Shown here piece after piece: positions 35,150-44,464 of a stretch of 64,000 nucleotides of DNA (the first letter of the stretch is position 1; each line of letters starts with the position of its first letter). The stretch is from contig JAKQUI010000001.1 in the NCBI GenBank assembly GCA_029562645.1, positions 175,145-239,144 on the forward strand, written 5' to 3'. The notes under the pieces are model-generated. The model did no database searches, was not told the origin of the DNA, and saw only the letters and a program-made list of their open reading frames with translations. This stretch comes from Spirochaetota bacterium. Lineage in GTDB: Bacteria > Spirochaetota > UBA4802 > JAKQUI01. A program made the translations under genes and the position numbers.

Positions 35150-35314
35150 ATGGAATCATCCTCGCTCAAGGAAGCGGTCAAGTACATCAGCGGCGAGCTG
35201 AAGGCCGACCCCGCCATCGACAAGAACGCGCTCATCGACGAGGCGAGCCGCCGCTTCGACCTGAACCCCATGCAGACGGAGTTCCTCATCAACAAGTACA
35301 TCCTGGGCGCCTGA
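35150..35314 (+). CDS. Very small helical protein downstream of the radical SAM gene
   Basis: 54 residues (begins MESSSLKEAVKYISGEL, ends FLINKYILGA) from the ATG at 35150, with TAAGGAGG directly upstream that also contains the previous stop. It is predicted to be three short helices. No family recognised. The tight spacing suggests a role with the radical SAM protein, perhaps as a partner or substrate peptide. That link is inference only. Confidence 0.65.
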   Translation: MESSSLKEAVKYISGELKADPAIDKNALIDEASRRFDLNPMQTEFLINKYILGA

Positions 35315-35330
35315 CCGGCCGGTGCCGCCA

Positions 35331-37826
35331 ATGCCCGCCCCCGGCCACGCCGCCGCGATCGGCACCTTCATCGTCCCGATCGTCTGTTGCACATTGCTGT
35401 GCGCGGGGGCCGCGCTGTTCGGGTATTTCCATGCGCGATCCCGCGAGCGCGGCTACCTCGCGATCATGCTCGTGGGACTGCTGGGCGCCTGCTACACCGC
35501 GGCGGAGGCGCTCATTCTCGTCACCTCCGCCGACGGCGGTCCCGCCGGCGCCCCCCTGCAGTATTACCGGATCAAGCAAATCGCGAGCGCCTTCTATCTC
35601 TTCGGCCTCCCCTTTTTGCTGCAGGACTATCTCGATCTGGGCGACGCCTGGAAACGATTGAACCTGCGATTGGCGCTCGGCGGGCTCGCGGCGGCCGTCG
35701 CCCTGTCCGTGATCGCCGTCATCATCCCCGATCATTTCGTGTCGGTTACCGCCGCCGACCCGCTCTCGATCGCACACCCCGTTCCCCACGTTCGCGGCCT
35801 CCCCGGCGCCGCATACCACGCGCGCACGGCGCTGTTGGGCGCAATGATCCTCTACGCGATCGCGGCCATCGCATTCGACATGCGGCGCAACCGGCGGCTG
35901 GGCACGCCCCTCGCGGTCCTGATCGGCATGCTCGTCGCGATCGCCACCGGCGCCGTCGACATCGTCCACGTGTACCGGCCCATCACGGGGATCGCGCTCA
36001 TCGACGCGAACTTCTCCCGCTTCACCGTGGGGATCACGACCCTCACCGTCCTGATGATGACGGTGTCGCTGCACGACGCCGCGAGCCGGGCGCTGGAGGC
36101 GACATCGGCGCGCCTCAACATGGAGGGCGCCATCAAGACGATCGACAAGAGCGAGCGGCGCTTCCTGCAGCTGGCGGAGAACATCAGCGAGATCTTCATC
36201 ATCCACGACTGCGCCAACCATGTCGTGCTGTACGTGAGCCCGTCGTACGAAACCGTCTGGGGCGCATCGTGCATGTCCTTGCTCTCGTCCCCCGACTCGT
36301 GGCTGGCGGCCGTGCACCCCGACGACCGTACGCGGGTGATGGACGCCTTCGACGCCCTGCCGCTCCCGGACCGCTTCGAACTCGAATACTGCATCGTCGC
36401 GGCCTCGGGCGTGACGCGCTGGATCCGCGACCGCGTGAGCGCGGTCCGCAACGAGCGCGGCGAGACCTACCGGCTCGTGCGCGTGCTGGACGACATCACC
36501 GAGCGCAAGGAAAACGAGGAGCGCCTGATCCACCTGGCCTATCACGACATGCTCACGGGCCTCCCCAACCGCAAGGCCTTCTTCGAGCGGATCGACGATA
36601 CGCTCGTGCAGGCGAAGCGGCTGAACGGCCAGCACCAGAAGGCGCTCCTGTTCATCGACATGGAGAACCTCAAGGAGGTGAACGACACGCTGGGGCACGA
36701 CGTGGGCGACGAGGCGCTGGTCAAGGCGACGGCGCGCCTGCGGTCGGTCCTGCGCGAGAGCGATTACATCTTCCGCTTCGGCGGCGACGAGTTCACGGTG
36801 ATCTTGAGCTTCATCACCGACGGCCTGGACGCCGGCATCGTAGCCGACAAGATCATCCGCTCGCTCTCCCAGGCCTACCGCATCCACGACAGCGAGATTT
36901 TCCTGGGGCTCAACGTGGGCATCAGCCTCTACCCCAAGGACGGCGACGCCCCCGAGACCCTTATCAAGAACGCGGACATCGCCCTCAACGAATCGAAGCG
37001 GGAGCGCAATGCGTACAAGTTTTTCGAGGCGGAGATGACGGCGCGCGCCCAGGACCGGCTGGAGATCAAGAACCGGCTGCGCCACGCGATCGACGGGAGC
37101 CAGTTCGCGATGCACTACCAGCCCTTCGTGGACGCCGCCGGGCGCATCGTGGGCATGGAGGCGCTGATCCGCTGGGACGCGCCGGGGCGCGGCCTCGTGC
37201 CGCCGGACGTGTTCATCCCCATCGCCGAGTCAACGGGGCTCATCGTGCCCATCGCGCAGTGGACGCTGCACACCGCGTGCGCGCAGATGCGCCGATGGAC
37301 CGACGCCGGGCACGCGGGCCTGCGCGTGGCGGTGAACCTCTCGCCGCGCCAGTTCATGGAGGACAACCTCGCCGACACCGTGACGCGCATCCTGCGCGAC
37401 ACGGGCTGCGCGCCGGAGCGCCTGGAGCTCGAGATAACCGAGGGCAGCATGATGGAGCACCCCGAGGCCGCCGTGGAGAAGATCAACGAACTCCGGCGGC
37501 TGGGCGTGACCTTCTCGATCGACGATTTCGGGACCGGCTACTCCAGCCTGAGCTACCTCACGCGATTCCGCATCAACAATCTCAAGATCGACAAGTCGTT
37601 CATCCTGAACATCACGCGCGAGAGCGAATACCAGGAGATCACGCGCGCCATCATCGCGATGGCGCACAATCTGAAGATCGCCGTGATCGCCGAGGGCGTG
37701 GAGACCGCCGAGCACGCGTCGTTTCTGCGCGCGCTGGGCTGCGATGCGATGCAGGGATACCACTTCAGCCGCCCGGTGCCGCCGGAGGAGTTCGCGCGGC
37801 TCCTCGAGAAAAAGACCCTCGCCTGA
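35331..37826 (+). CDS. 7TM-PAS-GGDEF-EAL cyclic-di-GMP protein
   Basis: 831 residues. About seven helices (to residue 265) precede a PAS domain (about 275-400). The GGDEF domain (about 405-570) has the canonical RFGGDEF and an I-site RESD five residues before it. The EAL domain (about 580-825) has MEALIRW, NLSPRQF, ITEGSMM, DDFGTGYSS and AEGVET. Both catalytic signatures are intact, so the protein could make and break cyclic-di-GMP. A GTG nine bases upstream is an alternative start, and neither has a clear ribosome site. Confidence 0.93.
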   Translation: MPAPGHAAAIGTFIVPIVCCTLLCAGAALFGYFHARSRERGYLAIMLVGLLGACYTAAEALILVTSADGGPAGAPLQYYRIKQIASAFYLFGLPFLLQDYLDLGDAWKRLNLRLALGGLAAAVALSVIAVIIPDHFVSVTAADPLSIAHPVPHVRGLPGAAYHARTALLGAMILYAIAAIAFDMRRNRRLGTPLAVLIGMLVAIATGAVDIVHVYRPITGIALIDANFSRFTVGITTLTVLMMTVSLHDAASRALEATSARLNMEGAIKTIDKSERRFLQLAENISEIFIIHDCANHVVLYVSPSYETVWGASCMSLLSSPDSWLAAVHPDDRTRVMDAFDALPLPDRFELEYCIVAASGVTRWIRDRVSAVRNERGETYRLVRVLDDITERKENEERLIHLAYHDMLTGLPNRKAFFERIDDTLVQAKRLNGQHQKALLFIDMENLKEVNDTLGHDVGDEALVKATARLRSVLRESDYIFRFGGDEFTVILSFITDGLDAGIVADKIIRSLSQAYRIHDSEIFLGLNVGISLYPKDGDAPETLIKNADIALNESKRERNAYKFFEAEMTARAQDRLEIKNRLRHAIDGSQFAMHYQPFVDAAGRIVGMEALIRWDAPGRGLVPPDVFIPIAESTGLIVPIAQWTLHTACAQMRRWTDAGHAGLRVAVNLSPRQFMEDNLADTVTRILRDTGCAPERLELEITEGSMMEHPEAAVEKINELRRLGVTFSIDDFGTGYSSLSYLTRFRINNLKIDKSFILNITRESEYQEITRAIIAMAHNLKIAVIAEGVETAEHASFLRALGCDAMQGYHFSRPVPPEEFARLLEKKTLA

Positions 37827-37832
37827 CCGCCC

Positions 37833-38780
37833 CTAGCGCGGCAGGAGCGCCCTCCCGAACAGGAAGATCGCCGGCAGCACCGCGCCCAGATAGACCAGCG
37901 TGTTCACCACGAACATCCCCGAGGCCAGGCGCGCGTCGAGCCGGAAGACGACGGCGGTCACGACCGAGTACACCGCCGCCGGCGCGAAGGACTGGACGAT
38001 GACGACGGACTTCACGGCGGGATCGACCTCGAGGAACGCGAGCGGTACGATGGCGCATAACGGCACGAGCGCGAACTTGAGCGCGCCCAGCGCGACATGC
38101 GCCCCCATGCTCACGCGCACGTCGTCCAGGGCGAAGTTGAGCCCCAGGGCGAGATAGTACGCGGCCACGGACGCCATGAGCAGCGCGTCGATGGGAACGG
38201 CGGCCGCCGGCCGCGCGATACCGGCGGCGCTGAGCGCCATCCCGGCGCACGCGGCGTAAAGCGGCATGTTGCGCGCGTTGAAAACCAGCTCCCGGAGACG
38301 CTCGCCGAGCGGGCGCGACGCGCCGGTGTGAAACTCGGCGTAGGGAAAGACGACCGCATACAGGTAAAAGGAAAAGTACGATACGAAGATGAACGACAGC
38401 CCCAGGCCGCGCTCGCCCATGAGCAGGTAGCAGACGATGCCGCCCATGGTGAAGCCGTGGTTCGCGAGCGAAGCGCTGATGAGGAAGGTCGCGCGTCGCC
38501 GCCCAGAAAGCCCCAGGAGCCGCGCCAGGGGCACGCCGAACGCGAAGCCCGCCAGGACGAGGGCGACCCCCGCCGCCGGCAGAACGATGAGGTCCGCGCC
38601 GAGCGCAAGCCCCCAGATGCTCCAGAGCGCGATGGGCGGCTCGATGAGGACGAGGTTCGCCATCACCAGGCGCGACGAGAGGCGCTCCGGGTTTGCATGA
38701 CGCTTCCGGAGCAGGAAGCCGATCGCGAAGGCGGTCACGATCAGCGATTGAAAGAGGATGTATTTGTGGAGTATGGTCAT
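37833..38780 (-). CDS. AEC-family (auxin efflux carrier) transporter
   Basis: 315 residues, about ten membrane helices. Family features include the conserved NHGFTMGG segment in the first half, the cytoplasmic loop around residues 150-170 (PLGERLRELVFNARNMPLYAA) and the C-terminal repeat (SVVIVQSFAPAAVYSVVTAVVF). Members export or import dicarboxylates or other anions, and the substrate here is unknown. Convergent with the GGDEF-EAL gene. Confidence 0.85.
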   Translation of the reverse strand: MTILHKYILFQSLIVTAFAIGFLLRKRHANPERLSSRLVMANLVLIEPPIALWSIWGLALGADLIVLPAAGVALVLAGFAFGVPLARLLGLSGRRRATFLISASLANHGFTMGGIVCYLLMGERGLGLSFIFVSYFSFYLYAVVFPYAEFHTGASRPLGERLRELVFNARNMPLYAACAGMALSAAGIARPAAAVPIDALLMASVAAYYLALGLNFALDDVRVSMGAHVALGALKFALVPLCAIVPLAFLEVDPAVKSVVIVQSFAPAAVYSVVTAVVFRLDARLASGMFVVNTLVYLGAVLPAIFLFGRALLPR

Positions 38781-38829
38781 GTGGATTTCACATCCGAGTT
38801 ATTCCGGAAATCGGGTTTCCTGCTTGTCC

Positions 38830-38863
38830 GTTACTTTCTTTTGGGCGGCCAAAAGAAAGTAAC
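38830..38863. repeat. Perfect 15-bp hairpin
   Basis: GTTACTTTCTTTTGG and its exact reverse complement, separated by the loop GCGG. Sequences of this kind are frequent intergenic palindromes in bacteria. It could end transcription in either direction. Confidence 0.8.
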
Positions 38864-38885
38864 CAAATAAAAACCGCTCGCTCAA

Positions 38886-38990
38886 CCTCACCCCGCCTCC
38901 GGCGCGCCCTCTCCCCCAGGAGAGGGCTCTGAATTATTAAACTCCATCATCTCCCCTTCTCCTACGGGAGAAGGGGTCGGGGGATGAGGT
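38886..38990. repeat. Dispersed C/G-rich hairpin element, copy 3
   Basis: Begins CCTCACCCC and ends GGGGATGAGGT. It contains two inner hairpins, CCCTCTCC/GGAGAGGG (about 38908-38927) and CCCCTTCTCC/GGGAGAAGGGG (about 38953-38976). Confidence 0.55.
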
Positions 38991-39132
38991 GGCCCCCTTC
39001 ACAAGCAAATGCGCTCTACCTGGAAAGTAATTGCACAGAAACCGTGTACCACACTACCCTATCACCAGCGTGCAACCAATCAACGTGCGCATTTAAAAAT
39101 CAACTTTTTCTTGAGCATATAGCACCTCATCG

Positions 39133-40689
39133 ATGAAACCGTTTCGCGTCATTTTGATCGCGCCGCCCATACACGACTTTTACGCGACGCCCGCGCGCAT
39201 GGAGCCGTTGGGGCTGCTGTACATCGCGGCGGCGCTTCGGCGCATGCCCGGCGTGCGCTGCGACGTCTACGATGCGGCATACTCGATGAAGAAGAAGCGC
39301 ATCCGGACGCCGGAGTGCTTCGGGCACCTTCGCGACATCTACACCGAGGACACATCGCATTTCTCGCTGCTCTCGCATTTCTTCCGGTTCGGCGATTCAT
39401 TCGACCGGATCGTTGCGGCGGTGCGCGAGGGCGCCTACGATCTTGTGGGCGTCTCGTCGATGTTCTCGGGGTACCACCCGGACGTGGAGGCGCTCGCCGC
39501 GCGCATCAAGGCTGAAACGAAGTCGCCGGTTGCGATCGGCGGCTGGGCCGTTTTCGCCGATGCGGACCGGCTCGCGGGCGCAACCGCCGCCGACTTCCTG
39601 ATTTCCGGCGACGGCGAGACCGCGTTCCCGGAGCTCGTCCGGCGGCTCATGGACACCGAGACGGCCGCGGGCGGCGCGGACCTGCCGAGGCGGGGCGAAC
39701 GGACCGGCGGCACAGTCCGTATTCACGGCGGCGGTGTCGATGATTCTCCGCTCGACGATTTCCCCGAACGCGAAGCGGTCTACCGCTTCCGCGGCAGGCG
39801 CATCGCGCGCATGGTGCTCAGCCGCGGCTGCCGCCATTCCTGCGCCTTCTGCGCCGTCCCCCGGCGGTACGCCTTCACCGCGCGCTCCATCGAATCGATC
39901 TCGCGCGAGCTCGAGTATCTGCACGGCATCGGCGTCGGGATCGTCGATTTCGAGGACGACAATCTTTTCCATGATCAGGCATTCTCGCGGGAGCTCATGA
40001 CGCTCCTTCGAGAACACCATGCGAAGGGAATGTCCTTCGCGGCGATGAACGGCATCACGGCGCCGAACCTTGTGCCGTTCGTGAACGAGGCGATAGACGC
40101 CGGTTTCATCGAGTTCAACGTGTCGCTTGTGACCGGAAGCGCCTCAGCGGCGCGCGGCGTGAACCGCCCGTCGTTCCGAGAGGCCGTTCGCGTGATTGCC
40201 GAAAAAAGCGCGGGGAGGATTCCGATGCTCGCCTTCATCATCGGCGGCCTGCCGGGAACGACGCCCGCGGGCGTCATCGACGACATCGTCTTCCTCGCGG
40301 GCCTGCCGCTTACCATCGGCTTCTCGCCCCTGTACCTGCTCCCCGGCCTCCCCGTCTTCGAGGCGTTGGGATTGCCGGATGATGCGCGCCTGTTGCGCGG
40401 GAGCGCGCTGTGGAAATTCGGCGAGGGCTTCGCGCGGGAGGACGTCGCGTCGCTGTGGAAGTACGTCCGCATGATCAATCGCCTCAAGGCGACATGCGCC
40501 GCGCCCACGGACGATGAGCGCGACGACCTTCGCTACTTTTCGCGTTCGCTGCGAGAGAAGACCTGGTATGCGAAGCGGCGCGACGGCAGATGGGAGCGGA
40601 CCTTCCGCTTCTCGATCGACCTGCCGATGTCGCTGCGCGTGACACACGCCGATGGCGAATCGGCCCTGTGGGATTTTGACGGAGTTTGA
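39133..40689 (+). CDS. B12-binding-type radical SAM protein
   Basis: 518 residues. An N-terminal cobalamin-binding-like domain (about 5-170; LIAPPIHDFYATPARMEPLGLLYIA, VGVSSMFSGYHPDVEALA, ISGDGETAFPELVRRL) precedes the radical SAM domain with CX3CX2C in SRGCRHSCAFCAVP (about residue 236). Later blocks include IVDFEDDNLFHD and IIGGLPGTTPAGV. The usual B12 DxHxxG motif is not clearly present, so cobalamin binding is uncertain. Substrate unknown. Monocistronic. Confidence 0.88.
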   Translation: MKPFRVILIAPPIHDFYATPARMEPLGLLYIAAALRRMPGVRCDVYDAAYSMKKKRIRTPECFGHLRDIYTEDTSHFSLLSHFFRFGDSFDRIVAAVREGAYDLVGVSSMFSGYHPDVEALAARIKAETKSPVAIGGWAVFADADRLAGATAADFLISGDGETAFPELVRRLMDTETAAGGADLPRRGERTGGTVRIHGGGVDDSPLDDFPEREAVYRFRGRRIARMVLSRGCRHSCAFCAVPRRYAFTARSIESISRELEYLHGIGVGIVDFEDDNLFHDQAFSRELMTLLREHHAKGMSFAAMNGITAPNLVPFVNEAIDAGFIEFNVSLVTGSASAARGVNRPSFREAVRVIAEKSAGRIPMLAFIIGGLPGTTPAGVIDDIVFLAGLPLTIGFSPLYLLPGLPVFEALGLPDDARLLRGSALWKFGEGFAREDVASLWKYVRMINRLKATCAAPTDDERDDLRYFSRSLREKTWYAKRRDGRWERTFRFSIDLPMSLRVTHADGESALWDFDGV

Positions 40690-40818
40690 TACACCGACCC
40701 GATTTCTAAAAAAGATCCAAGCTGATTGGCTTTTCCGGTATAATCTTAACTTTTTGTTGTCTTTTTCGCTTTGACGATGAAGGCACTTTCGCCCCAGGCC
40801 GCATGTACACATTCGTAT

Positions 40819-40861
40819 CGAACCAAAGCGAACTCAAAGCGAACTCAAGACGAACTCAAGG
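40819..40861 (+). repeat. Short tandem repeat, about four 11-base units
   Basis: Units read CGAACCAAAG, CGAACTCAAAG, CGAACTCAAGA and CGAACTCAAGG, with a 10-11 base period and a few substitutions. Confidence 0.8.
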
Positions 40862-40955
40862 CGACCGCATAGAGGCCTTAAATTCTGATTTATGTGGACA
40901 TTAGAATGCATTGTGTTGTATTTTTTTATAGCCTCTCTTGAGGCCGTAAAACACT

Positions 40956-41000
40956 AACAACGAGCGGTCATCGAGCAGCGCATTCGGTCCGCTCGTCGTT
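40956..41000 (+). terminator. Possible terminator or leader hairpin
   Basis: AACAACGAGCGG (40956-40967) pairs with CCGCTCGTCGTT (40989-41000) with one mismatch over 12 bases. Only TTT follows, then a C-run. It may end the radical SAM transcript. Confidence 0.4.
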
Positions 41001-41056
41001 TCCCCCCCTCCTCCTTTCTCCTTGACTTTTACCGCAAAAATAAACCTCCATATCCC

Positions 41057-43027
41057 ATGAACATAATCGCCATCATCTCATCGACCATCCTCCTCCTCAC
41101 CACCGCCCTCCCCGCCGCGGCATTCACTGCACGCGAGCTCTTCGTGGACACGGGATGCCACACCGCGCGGGTATGGAACATCGCGCGGTCAAACGACGGA
41201 ACGCAGATCGTCACCTCGAGCCAGGACAAGACCCTCCGCGTCTGTGACGCTAAAACGCTGCAGCCGGTCCGAATCATCCGCGGGCAGACCGGACAGCACG
41301 GCTGGGGCATGGAGTACGGCGCGAAACTTTTTCTGAACGACACGTATCTGGTCACCCGCGGCCTGTACGGCACCCCGTACGGCGCCGGGCACGATATCCG
41401 CGTGTATGATTTTAAGACCGGAAGAAGCTATTGCTCCCTCTTCTCCGACGACGGCATGGACAAGGCCTTCGCGATCTCCGAGGACGGCGAGCATCTCATC
41501 GCCGGCAATACAAAGGGCGAGATCTACGTCTTCGGTATGAAAGAGATTCTAGATCGCTCGCAGAAGCACCCGGTGCTGAGGATCGATCGCGTCAACGGCG
41601 CGAAGCTCAAGGACGACTACATCACCGTGCTGCACAAGTACCGATCGGACCCGGCGAAGATCGATCTTAAGCCCGCGTACCAGCCGGATCGGACGAGCCT
41701 CGTAGAGCTTTCCAGTCACACGAAAGACGGCGACGTCCGCATCCTTTCGATATCGAAGGAGTGCGTCTCGCTCTATTCCCTGACACGCCGGACCATGCTG
41801 AAATCGTCTCCCCTCAAGGACGTGAAAAAAGCGCGGATCACCCGGCACTACGCGATCGCGAGCGACAGCGACGGAATCACCATCTATGACGCGGAGCTCA
41901 ACCGGAAAGCGACGTTCACGATGGCGCACAAGGTCCACGATCTGCGCATATCCCCGGACGAACGAACCCTCGCCATCATGCTGGCGAATCGCGAGTGCGC
42001 GCTCTACGACATCCGGAGCGGTGCGATACGGAAGCTGCGCTCCGACGGCCGGCTGGACGTGTCCGCCATGGAATTCATCGACAACAAGACTCTTGCATTC
42101 GCCGACGAGAACGCATTCACCCTCTTCGCCGTCGACACGGCCACCGGGAAGGAGCTTCCCCGCTCGGCCGGCCTTGAGGCCCTGCCGATCTGGGGCCTGG
42201 GCGCGCGGGGAAGCGAGATCGCTCTGGGGACCGAGCCGTACGTCGCGCCGGGCGATCAGCCGGAGCTCGAAATCGCGTTCGACCTGAAGACCTTCACAGC
42301 GAGACCGGCTGCCGGCGGAGCGCCCTTTGCCCCCCTGCCGCTCGAGCAGGGGGTGTTCCGCGCGAAGTGGAAGCGCGGAGAGAAGCGCGACTCGATCGAA
42401 CTCTACCGGGGGAACACGCTCGTCTCCGCGATCACGCCCGACGAGCGCACCCACCCGTGGCTGTGGACCTACGGGATCACGCCGTACGGCTTCGTCGTCG
42501 CGGGAGGGCCTGGCGGCACGCTCCTGCAGTGGCTCACCGTCACGTACGATGACGGCAACCCCGTGAAGGGCGCCTGCACAGACCACGCCGCCGCCGTCAC
42601 GTCATTCGCCTGCAGCGACCGGCACCTCTTCTCGGGAAGCATCGACCGGACCATCGTGATATACGATTTACACAAGATGCTGGATGCGTTCCGCGCCGAG
42701 CTCGTCAAAGGGAAAACACGCGAAGATTCGACGGCGTCGGACCCGAAAGGGAAAAAGGAGGCGGATGTCTTCACCATAAAATCGACCTACTCGCTGCGGA
42801 AGCTCATCAGCCCGGAGGTGCTTGCGCGCGTCATGATCGGCCGGAACGGCGAGTACTGTATCTGGACGCCCGACGGCTATTTCGCAGCCAGCGAGGGATT
42901 CAGGGGCCGCGTCGGGATCTTCGACTACAAGGGTGAAGGGCGGGAGGCGACCTGGCGGTCGGGAAAGGAATACTTCGACGACCACCACCGCCCCGACATC
43001 ATCCGAAAGCGGTTGGAATTCGAGTAG
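41057..43027 (+). CDS. Exported WD40-repeat protein
   Basis: 656 residues. A signal peptide (about 1-22, ending LPAAAFT) is followed by WD40-like blades: HTARVWNIARSNDGTQIVTSSQDKTLRVCD, a central set of weaker blades, and HAAAVTSFACSDRHLFSGSIDRTIVIYDL. The C-terminal YCIWTPDGYFAASEGFRG resembles a block usually found in WD40 proteins fused to caspase-like peptidases, but no peptidase domain is present. It probably serves as a periplasmic or surface binding scaffold. Confidence 0.8.
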   Translation: MNIIAIISSTILLLTTALPAAAFTARELFVDTGCHTARVWNIARSNDGTQIVTSSQDKTLRVCDAKTLQPVRIIRGQTGQHGWGMEYGAKLFLNDTYLVTRGLYGTPYGAGHDIRVYDFKTGRSYCSLFSDDGMDKAFAISEDGEHLIAGNTKGEIYVFGMKEILDRSQKHPVLRIDRVNGAKLKDDYITVLHKYRSDPAKIDLKPAYQPDRTSLVELSSHTKDGDVRILSISKECVSLYSLTRRTMLKSSPLKDVKKARITRHYAIASDSDGITIYDAELNRKATFTMAHKVHDLRISPDERTLAIMLANRECALYDIRSGAIRKLRSDGRLDVSAMEFIDNKTLAFADENAFTLFAVDTATGKELPRSAGLEALPIWGLGARGSEIALGTEPYVAPGDQPELEIAFDLKTFTARPAAGGAPFAPLPLEQGVFRAKWKRGEKRDSIELYRGNTLVSAITPDERTHPWLWTYGITPYGFVVAGGPGGTLLQWLTVTYDDGNPVKGACTDHAAAVTSFACSDRHLFSGSIDRTIVIYDLHKMLDAFRAELVKGKTREDSTASDPKGKKEADVFTIKSTYSLRKLISPEVLARVMIGRNGEYCIWTPDGYFAASEGFRGRVGIFDYKGEGREATWRSGKEYFDDHHRPDIIRKRLEFE

Positions 43028-43103
43028 GCCACGTATCGATGGCACATAACGGCTATTCGGGTTGCCGGCGCATGAAGACAGATGCCATCCACAGGAGTAT
43101 CCC

Positions 43104-43586
43104 ATGACCACCACGGGCTTCCAGGACCACTACCCCGACGATTACGCGCACTGCTACGGCTGCGGCAGGCTCAACGAGCACGGCATGCGCCTGAAAAGCG
43201 TCTGGGACGGCCCGGAGAGCGTCTGCCGCTTCACGCCGCGGCCGCACCAGACGGGAGGCTTGCGGGACATCGTGTACGGGGGCCTCATCGCCTCCCTCGT
43301 GGACTGCCACTGCGCGGGGACCGCGGCCGCCGCGAAGCTCCGCGAGGAGGGGTTCCAGCCGGGAGAGCGCCCCATGCCGCGCTTCGTTACCGCGTCGCTC
43401 AAGGTCGACTATATCGCCCCCACCCCCATCGGCGTCGAGATTGAGGTGCGCGCGCGCGTCGTCGAGATGAAGGGCCGCAAGGCGGTCATCGCCGCTACCG
43501 TTTCCGCCGGCGGCACGATGACCGCGAAGGGCGAGGCGGTGATGGTGCAGCTGCGGGAGACGGCTAGCGCCACGGAAGAGCGGTGA
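43104..43586 (+). CDS. PaaI-type hotdog thioesterase
   Basis: 160 residues from the ATG at 43104 (AGGAG seven bases upstream). Features are HCYGCGRLNEHGMRLKS, DIVYGGLIASLVDCHCAGTA with the catalytic region, FVTASLKVDYIAPTPIGVEIEVRARVV and KGEAVMVQL. Hotdog thioesterases of this group hydrolyse acyl-CoA or aryl-CoA thioesters. No pathway is evident from neighbours. Confidence 0.88.
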   Translation: MTTTGFQDHYPDDYAHCYGCGRLNEHGMRLKSVWDGPESVCRFTPRPHQTGGLRDIVYGGLIASLVDCHCAGTAAAAKLREEGFQPGERPMPRFVTASLKVDYIAPTPIGVEIEVRARVVEMKGRKAVIAATVSAGGTMTAKGEAVMVQLRETASATEER

Positions 43587-43732
43587 GAGCGCTGTCGCGA
43601 TCAACAGCGCCGGAGGGGGCCGCATCCGGCAAATAGCGCTTGCAAATATCGACGGCCATGCAATACTTCGGTAACCTTTTCCCGGCAACGGACATCACAT
43701 TCGAAACGCGACACCATACCAGATACACGAGC

Positions 43733-44458
43733 ATGAACATAATCGCCATTTCAAACCTTTCGAAGCGCTACGGCCGAAGCATCCAGGCGCTCGCGGACTT
43801 CTCGCTCGCCGTGGAGCGCGGCACCATCATGGGGCTCATCGGCCCCAACGGCGCCGGGAAGACCACGCTCATCAAGTCCATCCTGGGCCTGGCGCACGCC
43901 GACGCGGGGGAGATCGCCATCAACGGCATCACCGGGGCCGATCCCGCTGCGCGCGCCTCCATCGGATTCCTGCAGGAGAAGTTCAACTTCTTCCCGACCT
44001 ACACCGCGCGAAACGCGCTCGCCTTCTTCGCGGCGCTCAAGAAACCGGCGGGCGTCGCCCATGTCGACATCGCCGGCATGATCGACACGGTCGCGCGCAC
44101 CGTCATGATCACCGAGCTCCTGGACCGGAAGATCAAGACCTTCTCGAAGGGCGAGCTCCAGAAGGTGGGCATCGCGCAGGCCCTCCTCTACGAGCCGGAC
44201 CTCCTGATCCTGGACGAGCCGTTCAGCGGGCTCGACCCCATCATCACCAAGGAACTCAAGGACATCATCCTCGCCTACCGCGCCAAGGGCAAAACGGTCT
44301 TTTTCAGCTCGCACATCCTGGGCGATGTCGCGCAGCTCTGCGACCGGGTGGCCATCATCAACAAGGGCGTGCTGGTGCGGGAATGCGCGGTGGGCGACCT
44401 CACCGGCGACCTCACGCTCGAGGACGCCTTCTACAATATTATCACGGGAAAAAACTAG
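43733..44458 (+). CDS. ABC transporter ATP-binding protein (ABC-2 exporter type)
   Basis: 241 residues from the ATG at 43733. Walker A GPNGAGKTT, Q-loop FLQEKFNFFPTYTARN, signature FSKGELQKVGIAQAL (the usual LSGGQ replaced by FSKGE, common in this subfamily), Walker B LLILDEPFSGLD and switch His in FFSSHIL. It pairs with the permease that starts six bases after its stop. Confidence 0.92.
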   Translation: MNIIAISNLSKRYGRSIQALADFSLAVERGTIMGLIGPNGAGKTTLIKSILGLAHADAGEIAINGITGADPAARASIGFLQEKFNFFPTYTARNALAFFAALKKPAGVAHVDIAGMIDTVARTVMITELLDRKIKTFSKGELQKVGIAQALLYEPDLLILDEPFSGLDPIITKELKDIILAYRAKGKTVFFSSHILGDVAQLCDRVAIINKGVLVRECAVGDLTGDLTLEDAFYNIITGKN

Positions 44459-44464
44459 AACCGC

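Larger units (their letters stand above)
38781..39132. other. Gene-free stretch with two hairpin repeats
   Basis: No credible coding frame. It holds the perfect hairpin at 38830-38863 and the C/G-rich element at 38886-38990. The last 140 bases are AT-rich and presumably hold the promoter of the radical SAM gene, but no clear boxes were found. Confidence 0.6.
40690..41056. other. Gene-free stretch with tandem repeats and a hairpin
   Basis: No credible gene. It contains an AT-rich segment, the 11-base tandem repeat at 40819-40861 and the hairpin at 40956-41000. A TTGACT lies at 41022 before the WD40 gene. Confidence 0.6.

Noticed and set aside
40819..40861. CRISPR-like array
   Set aside because: Units are 11 bases with no spacers, and no cas genes are present.
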